A DNA stretch of 64,000 nt, taken from contig NC_080048.1 of the NCBI RefSeq assembly GCF_026212465.1, forward strand, positions 35,895,700-35,959,699. The letters run 5' to 3'. A model generated the notes under the pieces. It ran no database searches, had not been told where the DNA came from, and saw nothing but the letters and a program-made list of their open reading frames with translations. Below are positions 38,238-49,680 of the stretch, piece by piece. Positions within the stretch are counted from its first letter, which is position 1, and each line of letters opens with the position of its first letter. Position numbers and translations under genes: made by a program. The DNA comes from Amaranthus tricolor. Its lineage: Eukaryota; Streptophyta; Magnoliopsida; Caryophyllales; Amaranthaceae.

Positions 38238-41200
38238 ATGGCTGAAAATTGCCCAAAATTGTTGAATTTGATACCAAAAGAGAAAGAGAAGATGGGTATG
38301 GAGGAATTAAGATATGGGTGTTCTTCATCTGATGATAAAAAGCTTGAACTTACACTTGGTTTACCGGGTGATAGAAATTCATCAGTTAAAGAGAATGAAA
38401 AATCACTTTTCTCTCTGGGTTGTTTTTCTTCCAAGAACAACAATGGTGGTGTTATTGGGTGTGGGCAGGAACAGAATCATAACCCATGGTCATCTATCTC
38501 CCAACAAAATAATTCTCCATTTCTGCAAAATCATCATAAGTACCAAACATGTCCTAAACATCATCAAGGCTTGCCTGTCATGGTAAAGGAATCATCACAG
38601 CCTAGTAGCACTAGAATATCAGAGTTGCAGACTGCAGAAGAGAAGGCATTTTCACCACCTTCTGTAAATACAGCTGTGCTCAACAGTTCTCAGAAAAGGT
38701 ATACTTACTTTTCCCTTTTGAATTTCTGCTTTTGAAAATTAAAGTTAAATTAATAAATGTTGATGTTTATATAAAGGGGATATTCATCACTGTTGTAAGT
38801 CACATTTGCTAAGATGTTTGTGAAGGCGGTCCATAGATCATCATTTCTTGTCTTGTTATTGGGGTCTTTTATTGCAATCTTGTACTCCTAGATGTGATTA
38901 TAGGTGGGCTACTGTGACCCGAGTGACCCGACCCTTGATAAATTTATTATTGGGCTTACACAACAAGCCCATGAAACACACAAACCCGATGTGGTTCAAT
39001 TCTAAAATCAATTGGTAATTGGAGGAGTAGCCCATCAAGTTTATATATTAGTCAAACGTGTCTCTAACGTTTTCATTTGAGATCACATTTGTGTTATTTT
39101 TCCAACACTAACTATTTTAGAGTTCATTTGACATGAATATAAAGCCCAAAACTAAACCGGATCAATATATTTACACGCAAATCCAAAATTAACTTGATCC
39201 GAAGTAGAAGTACCTAGTATGAACAACTCGATGATCGAAATTGCCCACCTCTAGATGATAGTATAGTATTGTTAACTTATTATATTAAGCATAGGCGGAG
39301 TTGAAACTCAATAAATTTTGTAGTCGTATTTGTTTTACATTTATATTGTAAATCTGGGTCCTAAAATTGAGTAATTAAATTAAAGATAAAACAATATAAG
39401 CTAACGTAAACTAGTGTTTGAGGACCCTAAACTCTAAGAGCCCTGTACTGTTGGACACCTTGCATTTTTCTAATATTTATTTGTATTTTGTTTATTCTAT
39501 TTCGAAGTTTATGTTGTTTAATGAGGTATTTTTAATCTTGTAGTAGTGTTTTTGAGTATTGATATGCCTTGCTCTTTGCTTGCTGATTGGCCCTGTCCTG
39601 CAAGTCTGCAACCTTTGTAATATCTATATTATGAATCATATTTTGTAATAAGGTCTGCCTTCTCGTGATAAGGGTATTAGTCTGCCTTTTTTCCACCCTC
39701 CCCAGACCCTGCTTTTAGTGGGACTCTTTGGGATGATGATGATTATGATGATTTTGTAAAAAGGAACATAATTTTGGTGTTTGGGACATTTTGTTGGTTT
39801 CTCCTTTACATCCTATTAAGTTTTCCTCTTGGTAGCATATGTGATTGTATTTGCATTTCTTCTAAGCATCCTAGTCTAATTGCATACTCAACAATGTAGA
39901 TAATTGGAAGTGCAATCAATTGACTTATCCATCTGTTTTATACTTTCATAAAAATGTCAAAAATCTAGAGCTGCTCCTCCAGTTGTGGGTTGGCCACCAA
40001 TTCGATCGTTCCGAAAGAACCTTGCTAGCAGCTCAGGGAAGGGGGTTTCTGAACCCCAGAGCGAGATCCCAAGTAAGCCAGAAAGTCAAAAGTCGACCAA
40101 AGAGAATAACACTCACAAGGGTCAGTTTGTGAAAATCAACATGGATGGTGTTCCTATTGGAAGGAAAGTTGATCTTAGTGCATATACTAACTACAGCAGC
40201 CTCTCTTCTTCAGTTGACAAGCTATTTAGAGGGCTACTTGCAGGTAAAAAAAGACTTTGTTCCACTGTGATGAAATGTCAACTGCCTTTTGGTAATGTGT
40301 AGTCTTATTCTAGGTTAGATCTTTCGGGTCGGTTCAAAATCGGGTGTTGTAACCATATTGTTTCTTTTACATATTTTTATTTCATTTCGATGTCTTGTCA
40401 AGTCGAATTCGATTACAAGATCGAGTAAATATCGGGTCGTCTGATCTGTTTTGAACACCTCTAATTGTAGTGATAATCACTTCACATTTGAAAATTGCCT
40501 TAATTAGTCCACATAGCTCTCAATCTACAATATAAAAGATTGAAAATATTGACTGATTTTTGTAGTCAAGTTGTTTAGGTAGGCATATTTCCATGGGGCT
40601 GACATGTTATTGGAGTATTCTGGTTTGATCATAATTTTTTGGATGGGAAGTTAAGAAGTTAGGGAGGTTTATTTGCCATAATTTTGTTGACTTGATGTTT
40701 TCACAACATGTTTGGTTATTGGTATACATGGGCCAGAGCAAAGAGTATAGAGGTCCTATTTACTTTTTAATGTTTAGTTAATGAGACCCTTCATCAGCCA
40801 TTAATGTAAAATAAGGACTAAAATTTTGCAAAAATTTAATGTTGGTAGGCTTGGAACCCTAACCAACAATATCACCCGAAGTGACTTAAGAAATATAAGA
40901 AATTGTTAATAGCAATAATCAAACAGAGCGTTCATATCTTCATCCAATTTACATTAATTAAAAAGATGATTAATTGTAATTCAATGTTGTTTGTCTTGTG
41001 GTTTTACTGATTAGCGCAAAGGGATTCTTGTCCTGGTGCAATAGACAACAAACAAGAAGAGCAGAAACCAATTACAGATGTGCTGGATGGAAGTGGGGAA
41101 TATACTTTGGTTTATGAGGATAATGAGGGAGACAGAATGCTTGTTGGTGATGTCCCATGGCGGTAAGCATCTTCATAATGCTTCATCTTAGTCATTACTT

Positions 41201-42470
41201 TCTTCGATTTTATCTTAATGGACTAAATTATGCACATTTAAAAATTTATTTATATGAAGTTGTAAATAATGTTTTCTATTAATTGCCAATTGAAAACGAC
41301 CACTATGTTATTCGAATCCTTCTTAATCTTATCTAAATGAGATTCACTTAATAACATCGAGCGTCTGAAGTTTGTCTTATGTGGCCTTCACATATAACAT
41401 GTTGCATCCTTCTTATTGGTTGACAATGATATGTATTTTTTTGTTGGGTAATGAACCAAGTTTTTTCTGCAGTCCAAAGGTAAAATGGAATATGGTATTC
41501 AACCTAATATTTTCACGTAAAGTTAGTATTCGGAGAGTAGGATAAAATACCATATCTACACCCCTTTTAAAGAGAGGGCAAAGAAGAATGCGCGCACTAA
41601 AGTACCCCAAATAAATAGCGCCCTACAAAAATACAGACGAATGAAAGCAAAACCGCATGAAAAAAGCTAACAAAATAATTTTTGGTAAAAGAATCTATGA
41701 TGGCTCTCCTTCATAAAATTAATTTTTTGCACTCCATTAATTCAAAATCTTTGACAAATTGCGTAAAAAAGTTGTTCCTTTGTGTTGAAGGTATATTCTA
41801 ATCAGTTGTATAGCATGGACTTGGTTGCATATGGTATTTTAAACTCTACTAATCTAAACCTAACAAATTGATCCGTAAGCAGAATTTGACATGCATTTAT
41901 GTCATTAATTAATATATAGTGGCGGATTTATGAATTTCTTTGAAGTGGGGTCAAATTTATATTGCAAACTTTTAGTGAAGTTAAGTAGTTAGATTTCATA
42001 CAAATATGTTAGAAATTTTTAAATATTTAAGGGATAAATTTAAAAATATATAAATTTAACCAGGTTAATTGATTTCACAATCCACTATAAGGCTCTGATT
42101 AATTAGGTTAAATTTATTGTGAATGTTAGCATAGTAACGGTAAATATAAGGTGCATATACTTCATAAGTAAAGGAGCCAAAACCATATGACAATGAGAAG
42201 GACTCTAATAACTTGTAAAATGTGCACACCATCTTTAATTTGACAGTCTTCCTAATAAAGTGTAATATGTTGTTTTTCTTGCAGCATGTTTGTGGCGACT
42301 GTCAAGAGGTTACGTGTGTTGAAGAGTTCTGACCTTTCTACATTTAATCGTGAGTTTTTGTTCACCCTAAATGTTTAAGCGAATTAGTTTTTGAGAAGTT
42401 GAAATTAAATAAAATGTTTTGATTTTTTTTTTTTTGATTTACAGAGGTTATGGTAAAAAAAGCAAGATAA
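38238..42470 (+). CDS. Aux/IAA auxin-response repressor, IAA26/IAA18-like
   Basis: A nuclear, short-lived repressor that binds ARF transcription factors and is degraded through TIR1/AFB when auxin is present (family knowledge). Five exons: 38238-38698, 39969-40243, 41015-41162, 42285-42349, 42445-42470, all GT/AG, giving 324 aa with no lesion. Residues 7-18 [12 protein letters not shown] match the N-terminal signature of the IAA26/IAA18 branch. Domain I is LELTLGLPG (residues 36-44), an LxLxL EAR motif recruiting TOPLESS. Domain II degron is [10 protein letters not shown] (159-168, core GWPPI intact). Residues 206-312 form the PB1 domain (III/IV): [14 protein letters not shown] with the invariant Lys209, and acidic [16 protein letters not shown]. 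The C-terminus is short (FNQVMVKKAR). The start is in good plant context (AAAAATGGC). Introns 1-3 hold SINE and MITE sequence. Subgroup assignment is by motif, so no symbol is given. Confidence 0.95.
38903..39255. mobile_element. MITE-like insertion in Aux/IAA intron 1
   Basis: Bounded by AGGTGGGC (left, about 38904) and GCCCACCT (right, about 39243), perfect 8-bp inverted ends. Contains GACCCGAGTGACCCGACCC and related words, in the style of the MITE at 58.4 kb. Confidence 0.5.
39640..39755 (+). mobile_element. SINE 3' end in Aux/IAA intron 1
   Basis: CCCTCCCCAGACCCTGC, then GTGGGACTCTTTGGGATGAT and a GAT-rich tail, homologous to the SINE at 13.64 kb. Oriented with the gene. Confidence 0.6.
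40310..40470. mobile_element. MITE copy in Aux/IAA intron 2
   Basis: Shares GGTCGGTT(C/T)AAAATCGGGT and TCAAGTCGAATTC(G/A)ATTACAA with the copies at 47.3 and 60.7 kb, and ends in TTTGAACACCTCTA. The left end is diverged. Confidence 0.65.
42170..42250 (+). repeat. Repeat fragment in Aux/IAA intron 3
   Basis: CCAAAACCATATG, then CTCTAATAACTTGTAAAATG and CACACCATCTTTAATTTG match the 82-bp unit duplicated at 59111-59274. Probably the end of a short LTR or TRIM-type element. Confidence 0.55.
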
Positions 42471-43820
42471 TCTTTAAGAGTTGATGGAAGTAAAAGAGAA
42501 GCATAACGTTAATTGATGCATATTCAATTTGAGGAGTTGTGTATTTGGTCAATTTATTATCCTCTTTGATTATTGTGTACAAAAACAAGGAGACTGGTGG
42601 TTTTTGTTTTGGAAATGTTGTCTTCTATGTAGATTGGTAAATTATATCTTTGAGATTGTCTCTTTTTGCTTGTGTGCTTATTATGTTTTGTGATTTTTTG
42701 AATTGAAAATCTTATGTGTTAAACTCTTTCTATTTTTTACTTGCATTCAAATCAATTTTTATATTGATCATTCTATAATATTTTACTTATTATGGCTACT
42801 ATATAAAAAAAAACAATCATGTAAGATTTTGTTTTAATCATTTTATAGTATATTTTTATAATTTTAAATTTTTATACACGAGGTTTGATGGGTTGTTTTA
42901 CAATTTCTTGCTTTGTTTTGTTAATTTATGTTCATGAATGGTTGTTATTCATCTTGGATAGTTAATAGACATAGCTAGTCTCCTGAGAAACTGTTTCTAC
43001 GAGAGACGTTTCTCATATTCAACCCATTAAAGATTAATGTCCGCTCTTACTTTACAATTTCTTATGGGCTGATCCAAATAGAGATGGTCTCCCAAAGAGA
43101 CCGTCTCATAAGAATTTGTGTTAATTCACTAATTCTTATTGAAACCGTCTCTGCATTAGACGACTTCAATTTTGGTCAGCCAAACTATTTTTTAAAAAGT
43201 GCTTTCGATAAGTGAATTTATGTTTCATAGTTTTTTTTTAATGTATTTTAACTAATGGGCTGCTTATATAAGTCTATCTTACGGTGAGGCGGCCTCATAC
43301 AAAACTGTAGAATATTAGTTTGGGCTATTTAGATAAAAATATGGGCCATTTAGGTAAAAATTTTCGTTTAGGCCATTTACGTAAAATATTTGTTTGGGTC
43401 ATTTAGGTTGATGGATAGCAAGGCTCTCATTGAATTCCAGTTTTTTTATTTAAAAAAAAGTTGAATTAATAATGGTAAACTAATTCTTGATATTTTTTAG
43501 TTAATTAATATAACTTTAACTGAAAAAAAAAAAGATTTTCCAATATTCATTTGCACTCTTTTTTTTCTATCCTTAGACATTACTAATTATCTTTTGTTAA
43601 TACATCTAATTCCTTTTTACCTTTCATGTGATATTAAGGGCCTCCAAGTTTCTAACAAAAATTTTGCATACACTTTTGAATTTTTATTAATCTATTTGCA
43701 CTCTAATTCAGGGTTGTCTAATTTATTTTTGGGCCCCATAGCAAATGATAAAAAGGGCCCTTAAAAACTTAAGGCGTAACAAATAATATTATACATTTTT
43801 TTTATTGTTGAAATTTAAAC
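42471..43820. other. Intergenic with two MITE-like segments
   Basis: After the Aux/IAA stop and a plausible 3' UTR (to about 42700), 42982-43130 is a GAGACGGTCTC-type MITE (ACGAGAGACGTTTCTC; AGAGACCGTCTCATAAGAA). 43250-43410 has GGGCCATTTAGGTAAAA repeated with small changes three or four times. From 43705 a separate repeat begins (GGGCCCCATAGCAAATG), which the Stowaway-type MITE interrupts. Confidence 0.5.
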
Positions 43821-44180
43821 TACTTCCTCCGTTCTTTTTTGATCTTCCACATTATTATAACGGGTAGTTTCAAAAGTTCTTCAACTTTAGAATACTTTCT
43901 ATTTTTAGAAAGTTTTTATCCCACTTTTACCCCTTGAAACCCCCCCTTTTCTTTTAATGTACCCCTTTTCTTTTATTTATAATTATTTTCTATCTCATAC
44001 TTTCAATACAATCATTACTTCACACTATTATTTAATTCAAATAATACCCACTACAACCTCATACTTCCAATACAATCATTACTTCACACTACTATTTAAT
44101 TAAAATAATACCCACTACAACCCAAAGATTCCATGTGTGAAAAACCCAAAGTGGAAGATAAAAAAAGAACGGAGGGAGTA
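43821..44180. mobile_element. Stowaway-type MITE, complete
   Basis: 360 bp with inverted ends of about 30 bp: left TACTTCCTCCGTTCTTTTTT..., right the complement of TACTCCCTCCGTTCTTTTTT..., roughly 28 of 30 identical. Bounded by TA on both sides, the target of Tc1/Mariner elements. The interior contains a near-duplicate of TTCCAATACAATCATTACTT. No coding capacity. It appears nested in an older repeat spanning about 43705-44355. Confidence 0.85.
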
Positions 44181-44355
44181 CATTTTTAAAAAAATACTAA
44201 AAACCTCAGTATTTAACAAAAAAATATAAGTTATATCTAAATTTAATTAAAATTAATATTACTTATATACATAAGAATAATTTTTTGGGACTTAAAAAAT
44301 TCGAGGCTATTGGCAGTTGCCCACTTTGCTCTAGCTAATTGACGGCCATGCTCTG

Positions 44356-45120
44356 ACTGTGATCCCATATTATATAATTCTATCAAAACAATAATAATTT
44401 TTGGTTTCAAAATTCAAAAGTCTAACATTTATGATTTTATAAATAAAATAGGGATTCAAAGTTAATTTTAATTCTTCAAAGTCAACCTTGTGCCAGTTTT
44501 ACATAAGTCAACGCCCTTTTTCTTGAAAGGTTGTGTCTGAATCTGTGGGTATAGTTGTATTTAGGAGGAAATCAGCCGTCCACGCTACTACAAATCTTTA
44601 GGATCATTTTTCATTTACTCCTTAAAACGTTTCCTTGAATAAGTCCTACATCTTAAATTTTGTTATGTTATGCCATTATGCTATTCATTCCATTTCAAAT
44701 TTATCATTGGACATGACACATGTATACAATAATATCTATAAAAGAGGAGAATTAACAAATACCAACTTAAATAATACCCGTCCTTATATTGGTTTGCATT
44801 ATTTTCTTTTTAATTTATTTTATGAATTTTGTTATATTCTTTCCTTAATTTTTGATCACATATTTAATTTTTCTTAAAGCACACTTAAAACATTTTTCAA
44901 CTTTCACACAAAATATATATTTTTATTTTATTTCTCTTTTTTTATTTACACAATAATTATAAATGAAACATTTGTATTTTCACATAAATTAGTTTCTCAT
45001 ATTTACTATGCGAATAATTACTAAAAATGCCTAGTTAGTAGTCGAGCAATAAATAAATAAATAAATCAACTAATCCACTCATATCACTTTTGATAAGTGT
45101 CAACACGTTTGTATAATATC
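44356..45120. other. Intergenic, AT-rich
   Basis: No gene supported; an 80-codon frame at 44635-44877 has AT-biased composition and no recognisable motif. Confidence 0.5.
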
Positions 45121-45812
45121 TGTTGATATATGTGTGACTCGAACTGAGTCTTGTATATGGGGATGAAGGTGACGATGATAGCCTCTTTCAGTAACTTCAG
45201 CCGAGTCGTCATAGAGGAAAGAAGAAACAATGCCGAGTCCGCGAATAGTGCTGATTTGCGTCGTTTCTTTCCAGAGGTTGAAGCCGAGTCAGTGGCCGTA
45301 GAGGTTGAGCCATAGCCGACTCGACGATTGATGCTGGCTGTGTTGGGTTTTTCTCCAGTGTACTAAGCCGAGTCGGCGGTTGTGGGCTTGTGAAAGTAAG
45401 CCAACTCGGCGGCAGTTACTATGTTAGTGCAGGGCAGTTTTTTCGTGGGTCAATTATTGAAAGTTAATGTGCAGTTATTCCATAAAATTGGCCGGTTACT
45501 TTTGTTATGTTTGCCCCAATATCTTTTTATTGTGAGACATAATATATAAAGTTCTAATTAGGGTATCCAATGAAAAACACTAAGTGATAAACTAAGATAG
45601 AAAAGTTTGGAGAGTCATTGTTGTGGTGTCTTGTGTTCATCGTGTAATCTTTCAGTTTGTAGTGAAAGTTTATTCTCGGTGTTGATGGATGTAGCTATCA
45701 CATTGATAGTGAACCACGTTAAATTTCTCGATGTGACTTTTTTTATTGTTTGTTTGAATCTTTATTGCTTTCTTTTATTGTTTTCGATCTTTGTTTCTGC
45801 TGTCGCACAACA
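45121..45812 (+). mobile_element. Solo Ty1-copia-type LTR with perfect target duplication
   Basis: A 692-bp block starting TGTTGATATA and ending CACAACA, flanked by ATATC on both sides (45116-45120 and 45813-45817). U3 is rich in CCGAGTC/GACTCGG words (45220-45420). A TATA-like ATAATATATAAAG (about 45540) precedes R. U5 carries GATGGATGTAGC followed by AGTGAACCACGTTAAATTTC, the signature seen in many plant copia LTRs. No internal domain is present. A 74-codon frame (45607-45831) lies wholly in it and is rejected. Confidence 0.88.
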
Positions 45813-45817
45813 ATATC

Positions 45818-46891
45818 CAATTATATTATAGATGCAATTAAATATCTATAATAATTAACTCATAACACAAATTACGATCATTTTAATTTAAATAGAAAAA
45901 GAACTAATTTACGCAAATTCTTCTTAAAACGAACATATTAATATTAAGTTAACTTAAGAAAGCATTAATAGGATATTTCAAAATAATTTGCAAAATATAA
46001 TTGTTCAACAATTAATTAAATTAATAGCTTCATTTACTTTAATAGTTTTGCTTTCATTGACGTTAAGCCCAACTAATTTAATACATTCACCTCAAATATT
46101 TAATTGAATAATAATTAAGTTAATGCATCATTATTATCAATGCCTAACAGCTTTTGAACAATCATATTATCCAGCATCATCATCATATCCAGTGTATTCC
46201 GCCTATAGAAAACAATGAGTAGAGTTTAGGAAGGAAAAAACGGCGGTAATTCATACTCATAAGAAGAGCGCGATCAAAAAGTCTCTCAACTCAAGGGAAA
46301 TCAAACAACCCAACTCTCTAAAACAGCTAAATTTCTTAAACTTCACTCTTCTATCCCAAATTTTATTTGTAAAAGGCAAAACAGGTTATAGTTCAAAGCC
46401 TTAAATTTTTTAGGGTTGAATAATCTTATTTTCATATATAAGTTTGATTTTAACTGAAATTAAATTTCAACATAATTTACATTTTTTGATAAGTAGCATG
46501 AGTTATTAATTTTTTTTTGTAAAGTACCTAAAATATCATCAATAAAAAATAAAAAAATATTATATTATTTAACTGAAATTAAATCTCCAAGTTTTTAAGA
46601 AGTGTTGTTATGTTTTGCACTAGGGCCTAAAAGATGAGTGAAATGCTTTGAATATTAGATATTTTAATGGGATAATGTAGAAAGGGTCATGTCAATTTAA
46701 TTGGTAATTGTAGTTAAAATAAATTGTAACTTTTAATGAGTTGTATTTTAAGTGGGGGACATATCCAAATGTTAAAACAGGTTATTAAACTCAATGCGAC
46801 CAACTAAAGTAGTTTGATTGAAGAGAGCTAGGAAGTAGGAAGTACATGATCGATAGCCATTAAATAATGTCACACCTGATAAGGGAAAGAA
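45818..46891. other. Intergenic with a minus-strand SINE 3' end
   Basis: 46170-46215 read on the minus strand gives GGCGGAATACACTGGATATG followed by ATGATGATG, matching the 13.8 kb SINE end. The rest is AT-rich without genes. Confidence 0.55.
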
Positions 46892-47225
46892 AATGTACTT
46901 TTTCCATTTTATAATACCCGCTATATTTTTTATTTTTGGCAATTTTATATTATTTGCTACATTTTCATTTTTAGTAATAAAACAATCATTTAAAGTTCTA
47001 CCCCTATTTTTATCCTACTCTATACTTTATACTCTATAATAAAATACTATACTATACTCTATAAAGTAACCTAAGAACTTATTTTTCCTTTTCCTTTTTC
47101 TTTTTCAATTAACAATTATAAAATACTATACTCTATAGAGTAAACAATCAGCTACAGTGTAGATCAATCACTTTTCTTAATATGTGTGCCAATGCATTTG
47201 TAGCAAGAAATACAGAACGGAGGAA
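46892..47225. mobile_element. Stowaway-like MITE (diverged)
   Basis: Left GTACTTTTTCCATTTTATAA and right TACAGAACGGAGGAAGG form weak inverted ends of the CTCCGT type. The interior has several copies of ACTATACTCTATA. Non-coding. Confidence 0.5.
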
Positions 47226-47309
47226 GGTTGACAAGGGGCAGACTCATGACCGCATAGACACAAGTTGAAATCCCAACTAACAACACCAAATACTATTTGA
47301 TGAATCGCG

Positions 47310-47505
47310 TATAGATGTTCATTCGGGTAATTGGTTAGTTTCAGATCATATATTTTTGATCGGTTTAAAATCAGATTTTGTGTTCACAATGATTTTTACA
47401 TAATTGTAAATTCATTTTTAGGTCGGGTCAAATCGGAGTCGGTTACAAAATCGGTTGAACATCGAATCATCGGGTTTGTTTTGAATACCTCTAGATGGAG
47501 CACAA
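47310..47505. mobile_element. MITE of the AGAGGTGTTCA family
   Basis: Left ATAGATGTTCATTCGGG, right TTTGAATACCTCTAGA: imperfect inverted ends. Internal GATCGGTTTAAAATCAG and GTCGGGTCAAATCGGAGTC match the copies at 40.3 and 60.7 kb. Confidence 0.65.
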
Positions 47506-49152
47506 ATTAAAATGATATGAAGTATGTAGGTAACATGTACTTCATCCGTCTCACTATACTTAGTACGTTTGACTTTTTATATAAATCAATATGTTATTTT
47601 GATATTTTATATATTAAATTATACACATCTAAAAATTATAGACTTAAAATGTAAAAGTATATGCGATTAGACGATTTAAATAAGATCTCACTTGACTATA
47701 TTTTTTCTTACACAATATATAAAATGAGCTTAAATGATAAATAATATTAATAAACATAATGTATCTGAGTGTTTTAGAAAGTATCAAGTTGCTTTTAATT
47801 GAGTTCATATTAGTTGAGTTCATTTTCTATACATCACTTTTTAATTATCACAATTCACAACTCACGATACAAAATGAATTTAATTAGTTTCGTGTCATTA
47901 TAATATGTCCACTTATAATATGATCAAGAAAACCTTATATATGTAATGTTTACAAAGTCAACTATTGGAATACTTAATTATGTCTAGAACTAATGATTAA
48001 AGTCTAAAATTAAATTGAGGAAAAATAATGAGAAGCCCTAATTCAAGAATACAACATTCTCTTACTATGGTGAATTTGGATAACTCAAGTACATAAATCA
48101 ATTTACGTACATGTAATCAAGCTTTTAATACGAGATATACAAAAACAAATAAAACTAACTCCAACTTCATTTCAACACTCAAACTCGAGTTGACTTTTTT
48201 TTTGTCACAAAGCCAAAACTTGATTTTTAACTTTTCTTCTAATCCATATTTCCAGTCTTAGGAAACATGTTTATACACACTACACACCATGATTCAGGGT
48301 TCATCATAGAATAAAATTTCTTCATAAGATCCGACCTATCTTTATAGACACTTTTTAATTTCGTTATTTTTTGAAATACTTAATACTAAAGATTTCACTT
48401 TTAGGTGGTCACGTTAATGTATATAACATATCATAGAGCTTCAATCATCAATTTAAATTTTTAGTTGAGTTGGTTTTTTGACATAGTACCAAAAGTCAAT
48501 GTGACAAAAGATCGCATGTTCGAATTTTATTGACTTCTCATTTTAAAGTGGAATATGCAGTGCCAAATATTAAGAGGAGCCTGTGATTCATCTACACTTT
48601 TTATAGTCCAAATAACTCTCATATGACAGGATATATTAGAGTATAGCCTCAACTTTTCAGCTTAAAATTTTAGACCACATAACATATGCTGACCTCCAAA
48701 AGCTTAAATAGAATCTTTAAAAATATAAATGAAATACAAAATCTTTAAAAAATAATCACGTAAAGATTGAAATTTCAAAAAAAAAATTTCATGTTCCACC
48801 CAATTAAATGCACCCTACAATCCATCCCAAAAACTTACTTTTGACATCTTATGATACTTATATTGTTTTGATCAATTTCATAATTTTTGCTATAACTTTA
48901 TAGTAGCTCTGATTTTTATTAGTTGCTATAGATAATTGTATTTCTCCTTACAAAATGTCACTATCTGTAGCTACTAATAAAATCAGGAGGAAGAATATTA
49001 TGTCATAAAATAATATATAAATTGTCCTTTTTAATTCTACTTTATTTCTACTTTTGACTCTTACACTTTTATCATTATTTAAAAATAACGATGATACACT
49101 GCTATTAATTCGTACCTTAATACTTGTGTCAATCCAAAATGATCCAGATACT
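47506..49152. other. Intergenic with a MITE and a TRIM-like LTR piece
   Basis: 47540-47790 resembles the CTTCCTCC-type MITE (CTTCATCCGTCTCACTATAC; internal GTATATGCGATTAGACGATT). 48415-48545 contains ATATAACATATCATAGAGC, CTTCAATCATCAATTTAAA and GAGTTGGTTTTTTGACATAG, a diverged copy of the LTR piece at 60.26 kb. No gene seen. Confidence 0.5.
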
Positions 49153-49680
49153 TCCTCCGTTTCATATTACTCGCACCAAATCAATTTTTACACTATTCAT
49201 CATTCTATGGTAATTTACATATTTCGATTTTATACGAAAAAAACATAGTCATGTAGGTACTTGTTTTTTTCGTGTCGTCGCATATTTTTATAGTATCAAA
49301 ATTTTATAATTTTTAATAATAGATAACTCTAGATATAAACGATCCGATAAATATATTGGATTGCGTAAAAATGTGTGTGGTGCAAGTATTTTGGAACTGT
49401 GAAAGATTAAACCTAGATAGTATGAACTTCCTCCATTCTATTATACTTGCTATATTTCACTTTTTACGCATTCCAATGTGTAATTTTCTCTATTTATATC
49501 TTGAATTATACAAATTTAAAAATTATAAAAAAGTTAATATTATAAAAGCATGTGATTAGACGATTCAAATAAAATCTCACTTGACTATATTATTAATTAC
49601 ACATTAGTCGCAATATATAAAATAAACTTGAACGATAAATAGTGCACATAATCAAAATGTAGCGAGTATGTTAGCCATTA
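49153..49680. mobile_element. Two adjacent CTTCCTCC-type MITEs
   Basis: 49153-49390 begins CTTCCTCCGTTTCATATTAC. 49430-49680 begins CTTCCTCCATTCTATTATAC and ends CAAAATGTAGCGAGTATG, with internal GCATGTGATTAGACGATTC shared with 47.6 and 61.7 kb. Small frames across them (64 and 67 codons) are rejected. Confidence 0.6.

Noticed and set aside
38131..38443. Minus-strand frames over Aux/IAA exon 1
   Set aside because: Shadows of the intact Aux/IAA coding sequence.
41413..41610. 65-codon minus frame in Aux/IAA intron 3
   Set aside because: No motif or context; likely chance in intronic repeat debris.
45607..45831. 74-codon hydrophobic frame
   Set aside because: Lies in the U5 of the solo LTR and crosses its end.
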